DNA of 39,957 bases, from the NCBI GenBank assembly GCA_017552435.1, contig JAFZPZ010000070.1:1-39957 (forward strand), in the 5' to 3' direction. Shown here piece by piece: positions 1 to 9,126 of this stretch. This DNA is from Bacteroidaceae bacterium. GTDB lineage: Bacteria; Bacteroidota; Bacteroidia; Bacteroidales; Bacteroidaceae. The position numbers were made by a program, and so were the translations under genes. Positions within the stretch are counted from its first letter, which is position 1. Every line of letters begins with the position of its first letter. Below the pieces are notes generated by a model. It saw nothing but the letters and a program-made list of their open reading frames with translations. It ran no database searches and was not told where the DNA came from.

Positions 1-1515
1 TATCTTGCCGTCGCTGTCGCAGGTGATGTCCTGCAGGGTGGCACTCCGGGTGGGCTGTTCCTCCAGCCGTTCAATGGGCATGATGGGGAAGAGCTGGTCG
101 ATGCCCCACGAGTCGGGCATGCTCTGGAAGAGCGAGAAGTTACAGAAATACTTGTCCGCCATCTGCTTGTCGAGCTTTCGCAGTTCGTCGGGAACATGCT
201 TCTGGTGGTGTGCCAGTTCTGCCACTTCGTGACTGATGGCCCAGTAGAGGGACTCGATCTGTGCACGTGTCTTGAGGTCGATGATGCCGTGGCGGAAGAG
301 GTCGAGCGCCTCCTCGCGGATATCTTCGGCATCGTGCCAGTCCTCGAGCAGAGAGCGCTGTGAGAGGTGGTCCCATATCTCCGTCAGGTCGTGCACGAGC
401 TTGTGGTCGTCGGGACCTGGCTCGAAGTCCTCGGGCATCTGCGGTGCAGAGACACTCTCCAATACATCTATGATGAGGACGCTATGGTGTGCTGTGAGCG
501 AACGTCCGCCCTCGGTGATGATGTTGGGGTGGGGGATTTCGTTCTTGTTGGCCGCCTCGACGAAGGTATAGACGCAGTCGTTGACGTACTCCTGGATGCT
601 GTAGTTGACACTGCTCTCGCTGTTGCTGCTGCGGGTGCCGTCGTAATCGACGCCCAGTCCGCCGCCACAATCCACGAACTTGATGTCGAAACCCATGGCG
701 TGGAGCTGTACGTAGTATTGTGCAGCCTCGCGGAGGGCTGTGCTGATGCGGCGTATCTTGTTGATCTGGCTACCGATATGGAAATGGATGAGGCGCAGGC
801 AGTCGCGCAGTCCCAGCTCGTCGAGTTTCTGCAGCGCCATCAGCAACTCGGAGCTGTTCAGTCCGAACTTGGAGGCATCGCCGCCGCTCTCGCTCCACTT
901 GCCGCTGCCGTTGCTGGCCAGCTTGATGCGGATGCCGAGGTTGGGATGTACGCCCAGTTTCTTGGCAGTCTCGGCAATGACGGCCAACTCGGGAAGCTTC
1001 TCGATGACGAGGAAGACGCGCTTGCCCATCTTCTGTGCCAGCAGAGCCAGTTCGATGAAGTTCTGGTCCTTGTGTCCGTTGCAGATGATGAGGCTGTCGC
1101 TGTCCATGTTGGTGGCGAGGACGGCATGCAGTTCGGGCTTGGAGCCTGCCTCCAGTCCCAGGTTGTAGCGCTTGCCGTGACTGATAATCTCCTCGACGAC
1201 AGGACGCATCTGGTTAACCTTCACGGGGAAGATGATGAAGTGCTCGCCCTTGTACTCGTACTCCTTGCCCGCCTTGCGGAAGCACTCGTCGGTCTTCTCG
1301 ATGCGGTTGTCCAGGATGTCAGGGAAACGGAGCAGCACCGGGGCCGTCACATGACGTGTGGCCAAGTGGTCCACGACCTCCTTGAGGTCAACCTGTACGC
1401 TGTTCTTCTTGGGCGTGACATAGACGTGCCCCTTTTCGTTGATGCCGAAGTAATTGACTCCCCAGCCCTTGATGTTGTAGAGCTCCTCGGAGTCCTCAAT
1501 ACGCCACTTCTTCAT
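1..1515 (-). CDS. speA: Biosynthetic arginine decarboxylase, 3' end outside window
   Basis: Decarboxylates arginine to agmatine, the first step of the agmatine route to putrescine and spermidine; a cytoplasmic, PLP-dependent enzyme of the SpeA family. The 505 residues visible begin MKKWRIEDSEELYNIKGWGV. The PLP-binding lysine lies in FPVKVNQMRP (about residue 99), and a glycine-rich phosphate-binding stretch reads VDCGGGLGVDYDG. SpeA proteins are usually about 630-660 residues, so roughly the last 125 are beyond base 1. The start is the ATG at 1515, 30 bases after the aroK stop, which suggests it is the last visible gene of a topA-aroK-speA operon. The frame stays open to the window edge. A long open frame on the opposite strand (367-1590) is a codon-bias shadow. 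Identification is firm. Confidence 0.95.
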   Translation of the reverse strand, partial: MKKWRIEDSEELYNIKGWGVNYFGINEKGHVYVTPKKNSVQVDLKEVVDHLATRHVTAPVLLRFPDILDNRIEKTDECFRKAGKEYEYKGEHFIIFPVKVNQMRPVVEEIISHGKRYNLGLEAGSKPELHAVLATNMDSDSLIICNGHKDQNFIELALLAQKMGKRVFLVIEKLPELAVIAETAKKLGVHPNLGIRIKLASNGSGKWSESGGDASKFGLNSSELLMALQKLDELGLRDCLRLIHFHIGSQINKIRRISTALREAAQYYVQLHAMGFDIKFVDCGGGLGVDYDGTRSSNSESSVNYSIQEYVNDCVYTFVEAANKNEIPHPNIITEGGRSLTAHHSVLIIDVLESVSAPQMPEDFEPGPDDHKLVHDLTEIWDHLSQRSLLEDWHDAEDIREEALDLFRHGIIDLKTRAQIESLYWAISHEVAELAHHQKHVPDELRKLDKQMADKYFCNFSLFQSMPDSWGIDQLFPIMPIERLEEQPTRSATLQDITCDSDGKI

Positions 1516-1545
1516 TTACTATTTGACTTCATTAACTTCCATTAT

Positions 1546-2073
1546 TTACAATCCCAATTCTTTTCGGATAAGCTGTACACTGGTCTGTAGCTTGTCGTAG
1601 TTGTCGAGTAGGGTTACATCGACGATATGCTGTGCCTGGAGGTAGAACGGTTCGCGCTCCTTGAGCGAAGCGCGGATGTATTCGAGTAGTTCCTCCGGGC
1701 TCTTGCCTTTGATGAGGGGACGTTCCACACGACCCATCTTGAGGTGCTGGGTGAGCACTTCCGGTGTGGCCTTCAGATAGACGCTTTCGCTGACGCTTCG
1801 GATATAGGCCATGTTGTCGAAGAAACAGGGTGTTCCGCCGCCGCAACTCAGCACGATGTCCTCGAACTCCGCTGCCTCATGCAGCATGTTGCGTTCCATC
1901 TCGCGAAAACCCTCCTCGCCTTTCTCGGCAAAGATTTGTGCTACGGAACGGTGGTAACGCATCTCGATGTACCAGTCGAGGTCGTAGAAGGTACGACCGA
2001 GTGCCATAGCGAGCTGACGTCCGACGGTCGTCTTGCCCGAACCCATGTAGCCAACCAGGATGATGCTTTTCAT
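1546..2073 (-). CDS. aroK: Shikimate kinase
   Basis: Phosphorylates shikimate to shikimate-3-phosphate with ATP in the chorismate pathway; cytoplasmic. The 175-residue product has the family's normal length. The Walker A loop is GYMGSGKTTVG (residues about 8-18). An acidic shikimate-binding stretch (YDLDWYIE) follows, then the GGG loop in LSCGGGTPC and a lid arginine in RVERPLIKG. I chose the ATG at 2073, not the upstream ATG at 2145, because the protein then starts directly at MKSIILVGYMG. The start also overlaps the topA stop by four bases (ATGA), a typical translational-coupling arrangement. The upstream extension would lie entirely within topA. Confidence 0.94.
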   Translation of the reverse strand: MKSIILVGYMGSGKTTVGRQLAMALGRTFYDLDWYIEMRYHRSVAQIFAEKGEEGFREMERNMLHEAAEFEDIVLSCGGGTPCFFDNMAYIRSVSESVYLKATPEVLTQHLKMGRVERPLIKGKSPEELLEYIRASLKEREPFYLQAQHIVDVTLLDNYDKLQTSVQLIRKELGL

Positions 2074-4415
2074 TTGCGTGTGAACCGACGCTTGGCCGGC
2101 TTTGCGGCAGGCTTGTCGCTTTGTTCGTTTATTATCTCCATGCACTCCTCGTAGGTCAGATCCTTGGCGCGTTCATGCATGGATTTCGGCAAACGGTAAT
2201 TGTTGCCCTTGTAGGTGATATAGGGGCCATAGCGGCCGTTCAGGACTTCCATCTCTGCATCCTCCTCGAAGGTCTTGAGGTGACGTTCGGCCTCTTCCAC
2301 GTGCTTGCGATGAACCATGATGACGGCCTGCTCGAAGGTTATCTCCATAGGATCGGTATCCTTGGGGACGGAGACATACGAGCCTTTGTGCGAGATGTAG
2401 GGACCGAATTTGCCGGCGCCGATGATGACGGGCTCGCCCTCGTACATACCCAGCTTGCGGGGAAGCCGGAACAGTTCCAGCGCTTCCTCCAGGGTGATGG
2501 TCTCCAGCTTCTGGCCGGCGGCGAGCTGGGCAAAGCGAGGCTTCTGCTTGGGATCTGTGCTTCCCATCTGAGCCACAGGGCCAAAACGACCTATCTTCAC
2601 GGTAACAGGGGCTCCCGTAATGGGGTCGTTGCCCAGCAAACGTTCGCCTACCTTGTGTTCAGTATGAGTGTTGACGGATTTCTCGACCAGCGGCTCGAAG
2701 CCTTCGTAGAACTTGCGTACGACGACTTCCCAGGCAATCTTGCCCTCGGCGATGTCGTCGAACTCCTTCTCGATGTCGGCCGTGAAGTTGTAGTCCATGA
2801 TTTCGGGGAAGTTGTCCTTGAGGAAGTCATTTACGACGATGCCGGTGTCGGTAGGCAGCAGCTTGCCGCGTTCCTGTCCGACTGTGGTGGTATGAGACTC
2901 TGCAACCAGTTCGTTGCCGGAGAGCGTAATCGTCTGGTAGTTGCGTTCCTCGCCGGGCTTGTCCCCTTTCTCCACATATTCACGCTGCTGAATGGTGGTG
3001 ATAGTGGTAGCATAGGTGCTGGGGCGGCCGATGCCAAGTTCCTCCAGCTTGCGCACCAGACTTGCCTCGTTGTAGCGGACGGGGCGCTGCGAGAAACGCT
3101 GTGTGGCCACAATCTGTTCGCGGCTCAGGCTCTCGCCAATCACCATAGCAGGCAGGGTGCTCAGGTTCTCGTTGTCGCTGTCGGTATCATTGAAGGAATC
3201 AATGCCCATATCGCTATAGACGCGCAGGAAACCGTCGAACTGGATGACCTCGCCGTCGGCCAGGAAGGTCTCTTCCTTGCCGTCGATGCTGATGGTTACG
3301 TGTGTGCGTTCCAGCTCTGCATCGGCCATCTGGCTGGCGATTGTGCGCTTCCAGATGAGGTCGTAGAGACGGCGCTCCTGTTGGTTGCCCTCGATCTGGG
3401 GCTGATCCATATAGGTCGGGCGGATGGCCTCGTGAGCCTCCTGAGCGCCCTTGGAACTCGTATGATATTGACGCGTCTTGACGTATTCCTTGCCCATCTG
3501 CTCGGTGATGACCTTCTTGCTGGCTCCCAGACAGAGGCTACTCAGGTTGACGCTATCGGTACGCATGTATGTGATGCGGCCGCTTTCGTAGAGGTGCTGT
3601 GCCACCATCATGGTCTGAGCCACGGTGAAACCCAGTTTGTGGGCTGCTTCCTGCTGGAGGGTGCTGGTGGTGAAGGGAGGTGCCGGCGTGCGCTTGACGG
3701 GCTTTGTTGCGATGTCTTGGACGGTGAAGCGGCTGTCCTTGCAACTCTCGAGGAATGCTTTTGCCTCCCCGGCTGTGGCAAAGCGGCGACTGAGTTCTGC
3801 CTTGACTTCGCTGCCGTCAGCACTGTGGAAAACGGCTGTGATGCGATAGTTCTCTTCGCTACGGAAATCCTGTATCTCGCGTTCGCGCTCTACGATGAGG
3901 CGTACTGCAACACTCTGCACGCGACCTGCCGAGAGGCTCGGCTTAACCTTACGCCAAAGCACAGGGCTGAGTTTGAAGCCCACGATGCGGTCCAGTACTC
4001 GACGCGCCTGCTGGGCGTTTACCAGATTTAGGTCAATCTGCCTCGGGTGCTCTATGGCATCCAGTATGGCAGGCTTTGTTATTTCGTGAAAGACGATGCG
4101 GCGCGTGTTCTCCGGTTTCAGACCAAGCACTTCATAGAGGTGCCAGCTGATGGCTTCTCCCTCACGGTCTTCATCGGATGCGAGCCACACCATAGAAGCT
4201 TGATCGGCCTGTCCTTTTAGCAATGCTACGACCTTCACCTTGTCGGCAGGTACTTCGTATTGCGGGGCAAACGTTTTCTCATCTACACTGAATGATTTTT
4301 TCTTCAGGTCGCGAATGTGTCCGTAGCTGGACAGGACTTTATATTTATCTCCCAGGAATTTCTCGATGGTTTTTGCCTTTGCGGGGCTCTCTACAATAAC
4401 AAGATTCTCCTTCAT
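2070..4415 (-). CDS. topA: DNA topoisomerase I
   Basis: Type IA topoisomerase that relaxes negative supercoils through a 5'-phosphotyrosyl intermediate. The 781-residue protein opens with a Toprim domain: NLVIVESPAKAKTIEKF, then SDEDREGEA with D81, D83 and E85 of the DxDxE motif. The catalytic tyrosine is in SGRITYMRTDS, about Y283. The C-terminus has no cysteine zinc ribbons. It has repeats of the GxxGPY type (GRFGPVAQMG, GKFGPYISHKG, GRYGPYITYKG) and a basic tail, as usual in Bacteroidetes. The start is the ATG at 4415, giving MKENLVIVES; the longer frame to 4460 runs into the repeat-rich leader. It heads the topA-aroK-speA operon and overlaps aroK by four bases. Antisense frames in this gene are shadows. 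Confidence 0.96.
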   Translation of the reverse strand: MKENLVIVESPAKAKTIEKFLGDKYKVLSSYGHIRDLKKKSFSVDEKTFAPQYEVPADKVKVVALLKGQADQASMVWLASDEDREGEAISWHLYEVLGLKPENTRRIVFHEITKPAILDAIEHPRQIDLNLVNAQQARRVLDRIVGFKLSPVLWRKVKPSLSAGRVQSVAVRLIVEREREIQDFRSEENYRITAVFHSADGSEVKAELSRRFATAGEAKAFLESCKDSRFTVQDIATKPVKRTPAPPFTTSTLQQEAAHKLGFTVAQTMMVAQHLYESGRITYMRTDSVNLSSLCLGASKKVITEQMGKEYVKTRQYHTSSKGAQEAHEAIRPTYMDQPQIEGNQQERRLYDLIWKRTIASQMADAELERTHVTISIDGKEETFLADGEVIQFDGFLRVYSDMGIDSFNDTDSDNENLSTLPAMVIGESLSREQIVATQRFSQRPVRYNEASLVRKLEELGIGRPSTYATTITTIQQREYVEKGDKPGEERNYQTITLSGNELVAESHTTTVGQERGKLLPTDTGIVVNDFLKDNFPEIMDYNFTADIEKEFDDIAEGKIAWEVVVRKFYEGFEPLVEKSVNTHTEHKVGERLLGNDPITGAPVTVKIGRFGPVAQMGSTDPKQKPRFAQLAAGQKLETITLEEALELFRLPRKLGMYEGEPVIIGAGKFGPYISHKGSYVSVPKDTDPMEITFEQAVIMVHRKHVEEAERHLKTFEEDAEMEVLNGRYGPYITYKGNNYRLPKSMHERAKDLTYEECMEIINEQSDKPAAKPAKRRFTRK

Positions 4416-4591
4416 TGTTTCGTCGTTTCGTTGTTTAGTGGTTCTTTGATGCTTTAGCACAAAGGCGCAATGTTAGTTGCGGATGTCGCGGAGTAGTCTT
4501 TTTGGGAAAGTTGCCGATGACCTTAAAGGTAATTGAACCTAAACGACCAAACGACCAATTTGCCAAACGACCAATTGCGGCTGCAAAGGTA
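4416..4591 (-). promoter_or_regulatory. topA promoter and long repeat-containing leader
   Basis: A TACCTTTG -7 box on the minus strand lies at 4591-4584, giving topA an untranslated leader of about 165 bases. The leader contains blocks also found in front of the purF-like gene. Bases 4431-4460 are identical to 39371-39400, and 4485-4498 are identical to 39483-39496, with the following 20 bases similar. It also holds repeats of the form AAACGACC. No clear -33 element is seen. The function of the shared blocks is unknown. Confidence 0.5.
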
Positions 4592-4753
4592 AGGCAATTT
4601 TTTTAAACTACACATTATTTATATAGAAAAATTTATTTTCCCCCAAAAATCTTCCTTTGCACTATGACTTATGAATACCTTTTTATATACGCGACATACA
4701 TGCGGACGTACGCGCGAAAAAAAACGCGAGACACTGTTGTGTATCGCGCGTTG

Positions 4754-4827
4754 TGGTTGGACTACCTGGATTCGAACCAAGACTAAGAGAACCAAAACCT
4801 CTTGTGCTGCCATTACACCATAGCCCA
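4754..4827 (-). tRNA. tRNA-Gln (anticodon TTG)
   Basis: Reads on the minus strand from 4827. The acceptor arms TGGGCTA and TAGTCCA pair. The anticodon stem AGAGG/TCTCT encloses the loop TTTTGGT with anticodon TTG, and the T arm carries GGTTCGAATCC. A discriminator A and an encoded CCA (4756-4754) follow. The cloverleaf is complete. Confidence 0.95.
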
Positions 4828-4860
4828 ATCCAAACCAAACGTTATTAGCGTTTGCGGCTG

Positions 4861-4868
4861 CAAAGGTA
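4861..4868 (-). promoter_or_regulatory. -7 box for tRNA-Gln
   Basis: TACCTTTG on the minus strand, about 34 bases before the tRNA-Gln 5' end. The surrounding GCGGCTGCAAAGGTAAG (+ strand) is repeated almost exactly at the topA promoter (4577-4593). Confidence 0.5.
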
Positions 4869-4939
4869 AGACAAATAATTCAAAATTCAAAATTATTAAA
4901 TTCAAAATTATTTGTTTGCCCTTGCTTTTTTACTTCTTT

Positions 4940-6244
4940 TTACTTTGCGATGAGCAAAAAGTACTTCTTCTTGCCTTGCTGTACAAGCAGATATTTGCCG
5001 TCGATGAGGTCGGCTTCCGTCACCATTTGGTCGAAAGAGGTGAGCTTTTCCTTGTTGAGGCTGACACCGCCGCCCTGTGTGAGCTTGCGCATCTCGCCCT
5101 TGCTGGGGAAGCATTGGGTGTGCTCGGCAAAGAGGTCAACTGCCTTTGTGCCTTCGCCTTTTAGTAAGTCCTTGCTGATCTCGAACTGCGGCACGCCGCT
5201 GAAGACATCGAGCAACGTCTGCTCGTCGAGCTTCACGAGGCTTTCCTTTGTGGCTTTTCCGAAGAGAATATTGCTGGCTTCGAGTGCCAGTTCGTAGTCT
5301 TCGTTGCTGTGCACCATGATGGTCAGCTCTTCGGCGAGACGCTTCTGCAGGAGACGGCGACCCGGGTCTTGGCGATGCTCCTCGATGAGGGCTTCGATGG
5401 TAGGCTTGTCAAGGGATGTGAATATCTTGATGTAGCGCTCTGCATCCTCGTCGGCTACGTTGAGCCAGAACTGATAGAAGGTGTAGGGAGTGGTGCGGTT
5501 GCGGTCGAGCCAGATGTTGCCTTTCTCCGTCTTGCCGAACTTCTTGCCGTCTGCCTTCGTGATGAGCGGACAGGTGAGGGCAAAAGCCTCGTTCTCCACG
5601 CCCAACTTGCGGCGGATAAGCTCTGTGCCTGTCGTGATGTTGCCCCACTGGTCGCTGCCGCCCATCTGCAGCTTGCAGTTCTTTGTCTGGTAGAGGTGCA
5701 GGAAGTCGTAGCCCTGAAGGAGCTGGTAGGTGAACTCGGTGAACGACATGCCGTCCTGAGCCTCTCCATTGAGGCGGCGCTTCACGCTGTCCTTCGCCAT
5801 CATGTAGTTCACGGTGATGCACTTGCCTATCTCGCGTGCGAAGTCGAGGAAGGAGAAGTCCTTCATCCAGTCGTAGTTATTGACCAATTCGGCCTTGTTG
5901 GGCGCGTCGCTCTCGAAGTCGAGGAAGTGCGCCAACTGCTTCTGTATGCAAGCCACGTTATGCCGCAACGTCTCTTCGTTCAGCAGGTTACGTTCTTGGC
6001 TCTTGCCGCTTGGGTCGCCTATCATGCCTGTGGCACCGCCAACGAGTGCGATGGGTTTGTGGCCGCAGCGTTGCAGGTGACGCAGCATCATCACGCCGCA
6101 AAGATGGCCGATATGCAGGCTGTCTGCCGTTGGGTCGATGCCGACGTATGCCGACACCTGTTCCTTCATGAGTAATTCTTCTGTGCCGGGCATCATCTGG
6201 TGGATCATGCCCCTCCATTTCAGTTCTTCAACAAAATTCAACAT
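4940..6244 (-). CDS. tyrS: Tyrosyl-tRNA synthetase
   Basis: Charges tRNA-Tyr with tyrosine; cytoplasmic class Ic synthetase. The 434-residue product has the normal TyrS length. The HIGH motif appears as [10 protein letters not shown] in the first 50 residues and the KMSKS loop as KKFGKTEKG. The substrate-binding region reads [11 protein letters not shown]. The last 70 or so residues form an S4 RNA-binding domain ([10 protein letters not shown]). The ATG at 6244 gives [13 protein letters not shown], the usual start for Bacteroidetes TyrS. It appears to be transcribed alone from a -7 box at 6274-6281. Bases 4869-4939 after its stop are AT-rich simple repeats without an obvious terminator. Confidence 0.96.
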   Translation of the reverse strand: MLNFVEELKWRGMIHQMMPGTEELLMKEQVSAYVGIDPTADSLHIGHLCGVMMLRHLQRCGHKPIALVGGATGMIGDPSGKSQERNLLNEETLRHNVACIQKQLAHFLDFESDAPNKAELVNNYDWMKDFSFLDFAREIGKCITVNYMMAKDSVKRRLNGEAQDGMSFTEFTYQLLQGYDFLHLYQTKNCKLQMGGSDQWGNITTGTELIRRKLGVENEAFALTCPLITKADGKKFGKTEKGNIWLDRNRTTPYTFYQFWLNVADEDAERYIKIFTSLDKPTIEALIEEHRQDPGRRLLQKRLAEELTIMVHSNEDYELALEASNILFGKATKESLVKLDEQTLLDVFSGVPQFEISKDLLKGEGTKAVDLFAEHTQCFPSKGEMRKLTQGGGVSLNKEKLTSFDQMVTEADLIDGKYLLVQQGKKKYFLLIAK

Positions 6245-6273
6245 ATTATGTGCGATTTTTCGATTTTCGGGTG

Positions 6274-6281
6274 CAAAGGTA
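6274..6281 (-). promoter_or_regulatory. -7 box for tyrS
   Basis: TACCTTTG on the minus strand, about 30 bases before the tyrS start. No convincing -33 TTTG at the expected distance; the upstream sequence is an AT-rich simple repeat (6297-6323). Confidence 0.45.
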
Positions 6282-6352
6282 CAACATTTAATTTACAATT
6301 CATAATTCATAATTCAAAATTATGTTGAAATGTGCGAGGGGCGATTACACAA

Positions 6353-6382
6353 ACAGCGGCCACCGTTCCCGATAGCCGCTGT
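6353..6382. terminator. Hairpin downstream of the M48 protease gene
   Basis: An 8-bp stem ACAGCGGC/GCCGCTGT with a 14-base loop, 17 bases beyond the stop of the minus-strand protease gene. The T run is weak, so it may act as a processing or transcript-end hairpin. Confidence 0.45.
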
Positions 6383-6398
6383 AAACAATTAAATTAAA

Positions 6399-7397
6399 TC
6401 AGAATTGCTCTAAGTAAGCTATACGGCTCTCTATGCTTGGGTGGGTGCTGAAAAGCTTACTCATCATGTTGGTGAACTCGCTCTTGAAAGCATGTGGCTT
6501 GGCAATGAAGAGTTGCGCCACATCCTCGCGGTCCACGTGCCCAAGGCCTGGATCGTTGCTGATTTTCCGCAGAGCAGAGGCAAGAGCCAAGGGGTTGCCG
6601 CAAAGTTCTGCTCCACCTGCATCGGCCATATATTCGCGTTTTCTGCTGATGGCAAAGCGCGTAAGAATCGTGAAGAAATAGCCCACAGCAGCCAGCGCAA
6701 TGGCAACAAGGATGACGGCAATGACTGCTGCTCCACTCTTGCCGTCGCGGCTTGTGCGGCGATTGCCTCCACCGTAAATGAAGGTGTTCCACAATAGGCG
6801 TACCGCCAGACTCAACATGGTGCTCATGATGCCCACGAAGATGATGCTCACAATCAGCAGACGGGTGTCTCGGTTGCGGATGTGTGTCAGCTCGTGCCCA
6901 ATGACGCCAGCCAGTTCGTCGTCGTTAAGGCGTTCACAGATGCCCGTTGTCACCGTTACGGTGTAACTCTTCTCGTCGATACCGCTGGCAAAAGCGTTGA
7001 GCTGTGGGTCATCGATGATGTTTATCTTGGGCATCGGCATACCACAGGTCATTGTCAGATTCTCCACGATATTATAGATGCGTGGATTCTCGCGACGCTC
7101 CAGCGGTTTTGCCCCTGTTGCTTGTCGGACTATACTGGTATTGGTGAAGTAGGAAATCATAAACCAGATGCCTACTATACCTATGACCCAAGGCAACGTC
7201 ATTAGGAAGGCCTCATTGGTCGCCATTGCGTCAAAAGCTATGTGCGAGGTCTGAAAGCCGTCCGGTACCTCCTGCATATTCAAGAATGCCACAAATGCAT
7301 AGACGATGGCAAGGATAATGCAGGGAAAGAGCAAGAGCAGCAGCAGGCTCTTTATATTGTTCCGAACCTGCTGCGTATGGATACCTACGTACTGCAC
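6399..7397 (-). CDS. M48 family membrane zinc metalloprotease (HtpX-like)
   Basis: Predicted integral-membrane zinc protease of the M48B/HtpX type, likely acting in envelope protein quality control. The 332-residue product has membrane segments near residues 17-40, 64-84, 180-203 and 222-246. The zinc motif HELTH is at 168-172, and a downstream REYMADAGG supplies the probable third ligand, E255. The motif lies between the second and third membrane segments, on the cytoplasmic face in HtpX. It starts 14 bases after the lemA stop, forming the lemA-M48 pair common in Bacteroidetes. I leave the symbol blank because several M48 paralogues are named htpX. The family assignment is firm; the substrate is not known. 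Confidence 0.9.
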   Translation of the reverse strand: MQYVGIHTQQVRNNIKSLLLLLLFPCIILAIVYAFVAFLNMQEVPDGFQTSHIAFDAMATNEAFLMTLPWVIGIVGIWFMISYFTNTSIVRQATGAKPLERRENPRIYNIVENLTMTCGMPMPKINIIDDPQLNAFASGIDEKSYTVTVTTGICERLNDDELAGVIGHELTHIRNRDTRLLIVSIIFVGIMSTMLSLAVRLLWNTFIYGGGNRRTSRDGKSGAAVIAVILVAIALAAVGYFFTILTRFAISRKREYMADAGGAELCGNPLALASALRKISNDPGLGHVDREDVAQLFIAKPHAFKSEFTNMMSKLFSTHPSIESRIAYLEQF

Positions 7398-7411
7398 TGA
7401 CTAATTAAAAA

Positions 7412-7978
7412 TTAAAACTTAACTTCTGGTGCCTTTTCTACGGTAGCGCGTTCTTCCTGGGGAACCTCAAACATTGGCTCCTGATGGAAACCGAACATGC
7501 CGGCAAAGAGTACTGCTGGGAAGCGCTGTACACCGTTGTTGAGTTCCTTGGTGGCACTGTTGAAGAAACGGCGCACGGCAGCCAACTTGTTCTCTATGTC
7601 TGCCAACTCGCTCTGCAACTGCAGGAAGTTCTGGTTTGCCTTCAGGTCGGGATAGGCTTCTACGCTAACCTTCAAGCCTGCCAGGGCACTGCTCAGAGCA
7701 TTTTCTGCCTCGATTTTCTCATTCAGAGTGGTTGCTCCCATCGCTGCTGTACGAGCTGCCGTAACACGTTCCAGCACACCTTTCTCATGCTCGGCATATC
7801 CCTTTACGGTGTTCACGAGATTGGGAATGAGGTCGTAACGCTGCTTCAACTGAACATCGATGTTGGCGAATGCGTTTTCACGATTGTTGCGCAGGGTTAC
7901 CAAATTGTTGTAGATACCGATAACCCAAACTACCAGTAGTACGATGACTACTATCACGATAATTGTTGTTGTACTCAT
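7412..7978 (-). CDS. LemA family protein
   Basis: LemA-family membrane-anchored protein of 188 residues. One N-terminal hydrophobic segment covers about residues 4-24 (a run of V, I and L). The family signature follows: a helical bundle beginning NNRENAFANIDVQLKQRYDL with IPNLVNTVKGYAEHE. The C-terminus ends in acidic, proline-rich sequence. Molecular function is not established. In Bacteroidetes it is regularly found beside an M48 protease, as here (6399-7397, 14 bases downstream), so the pair probably acts together at the inner membrane. The ATG at 7978 is directly followed by the hydrophobic anchor. A -7 box lies at 8016-8023. Confidence 0.9.
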   Translation of the reverse strand: MSTTTIIVIVVIVLLVVWVIGIYNNLVTLRNNRENAFANIDVQLKQRYDLIPNLVNTVKGYAEHEKGVLERVTAARTAAMGATTLNEKIEAENALSSALAGLKVSVEAYPDLKANQNFLQLQSELADIENKLAAVRRFFNSATKELNNGVQRFPAVLFAGMFGFHQEPMFEVPQEERATVEKAPEVKF

Positions 7979-8015
7979 AATTTTAATTACTATTTATTGA
8001 TTAACGATTTTGGTG

Positions 8016-8049
8016 CAAAGTTACGCAAAAAAGCGAAAATGGAGACAAA
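8016..8049 (-). promoter_or_regulatory. Promoter of the lemA-M48 operon
   Basis: On the minus strand, TTTG at 8049-8046 is separated by 22 bases from TAACTTTG at 8023-8016. This is close to the Bacteroidetes -33/-7 arrangement. It lies about 38 bases before the lemA start. Confidence 0.55.
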
Positions 8050-8139
8050 AATGACTGCTATTTTGGGAAAGTTTGTGCGTTTTTAGCACTTTTTTGCATC
8101 TTTTAGCATTTCTACATTAAATTTTAAATATAAATGTTC

Positions 8140-8147
8140 TATATTTG
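8140..8147 (+). promoter_or_regulatory. -7 box for rpoD
   Basis: TATATTTG, 38 bases before the rpoD start, matching TAnnTTTG. No TTTG is seen at the -33 distance; the region upstream is AT-rich. Confidence 0.5.
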
Positions 8148-8185
8148 CGCGCTAAAACTCTGAAAAGAAAAACATATTAAGGTAT

Positions 8186-9049
8186 ATGAGACAGCTTAAA
8201 ATTACAAAAAGTATCACCAGTCGCGATAGTGCTTCGCTCGACAAGTATCTACAGGAAATTGGTCGCGAGGCCTTGCTCCCCGTGGAAGAAGAGGTGGAAC
8301 TCTCTCAGAGGATACGAAAGGGCGATCGTCGTGCACTTGACAAATTGGTGCGTGCCAATCTTCGTTTTGTGGTCAGTGTAGCTAAGCAGTATCAGAACCA
8401 GGGACTTTCCCTGCCCGACCTTATCAATGAAGGCAACGTGGGTCTGATTAAGGCCGCCGAGAAGTTCGACGAGACACGTGGCTTCAAGTTTATTTCCTAT
8501 GCCGTGTGGTGGATTCGTCAGACTATCCTCCAGGCTTTGGCTGAGCAGAGTCGTATTGTTCGTCTTCCCCTCAATCAGGTTAGTGCTGTCAATAAGATTA
8601 CCAAGGCAATGACCAAGTTCGAGCAGGAGTATGAGCGCAAACCCAGTGCTGATGAGTTGGCAGAATTGGTCAATGAGTTGCCCGAGAAGATAAATGATTC
8701 CCTGCGCGCCAGTGGCCGTCATGTCAGCGTGGATGCTCCCTTCATCGAAGGCGAGGAGAATAGCCTCTTGGATGTGATGACAAATCCCGATTCCCCTATG
8801 GCCGACAAAGGCCTGGTCAGCGAGAGTCTCTCTACTGAGATTGACCGGGCATTGGGTGTTCTTAACGAGCGTGAGAAACAGATTATAGAGCGCAGCTTCG
8901 GCATCAATAACCAGCCCGAGATGACGCTCGAGGAGATAGGCGAGACCTTTGGTTTGACTCGTGAACGTGTTCGCCAGATTCGTGAGAAGGCTATCCGCAA
9001 GCTCCGTGCCGGCAGCCGCAACAGTCTGCTCCGTTCTTACCTCGGTTAA
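8186..9049 (+). CDS. rpoD: RNA polymerase primary sigma factor (sigma-70, short Bacteroidetes type)
   Basis: Directs core RNA polymerase to housekeeping promoters. The 287-residue protein lacks region 1.1 and the large non-conserved insertion of proteobacterial RpoD, as is normal for the Bacteroidetes primary sigma. Region 1.2 starts near residue 13 ([15 protein letters not shown]). Region 2 carries the core-binding and -10 recognition helices, with [18 protein letters not shown] about residues 101-118. Region 3 follows. Region 4.2 is the helix-turn-helix [20 protein letters not shown] near residues 250-269. It stands alone, diverging from lemA and ending at a strong hairpin shared with gltX. 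The TAnnTTTG boxes across this window fit a sigma of this type. Confidence 0.95.
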   Translation: MRQLKITKSITSRDSASLDKYLQEIGREALLPVEEEVELSQRIRKGDRRALDKLVRANLRFVVSVAKQYQNQGLSLPDLINEGNVGLIKAAEKFDETRGFKFISYAVWWIRQTILQALAEQSRIVRLPLNQVSAVNKITKAMTKFEQEYERKPSADELAELVNELPEKINDSLRASGRHVSVDAPFIEGEENSLLDVMTNPDSPMADKGLVSESLSTEIDRALGVLNEREKQIIERSFGINNQPEMTLEEIGETFGLTRERVRQIREKAIRKLRAGSRNSLLRSYLG

Positions 9050-9074
9050 GCGAAAAGGCTTTCAAATCCTATAC

Positions 9075-9107
9075 AAAAAAGCATCCTCAAAATGGGGATG
9101 CTTTTTT
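9075..9107. terminator. Bidirectional terminator between rpoD and gltX
   Basis: A stem of GCATCC against GGATGC is extended by A and T runs on the two sides, so it works as an intrinsic terminator in both directions. It lies 26 bases after the rpoD stop and 20 before the gltX stop (convergent genes). Confidence 0.85.
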
Positions 9108-9126
9108 GTGTCTTCGGCCTGTTCTC

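Noticed and set aside
367-1590. 407-codon plus-strand open frame
   Set aside because: It lies antisense to speA, whose protein is clearly recognisable; the translated product matches no known family and is rich in A, V, L and D, as expected of a shadow frame.
2121-4031. 636-codon plus-strand open frame
   Set aside because: Antisense to topA over its whole length; caused by the codon bias of topA.
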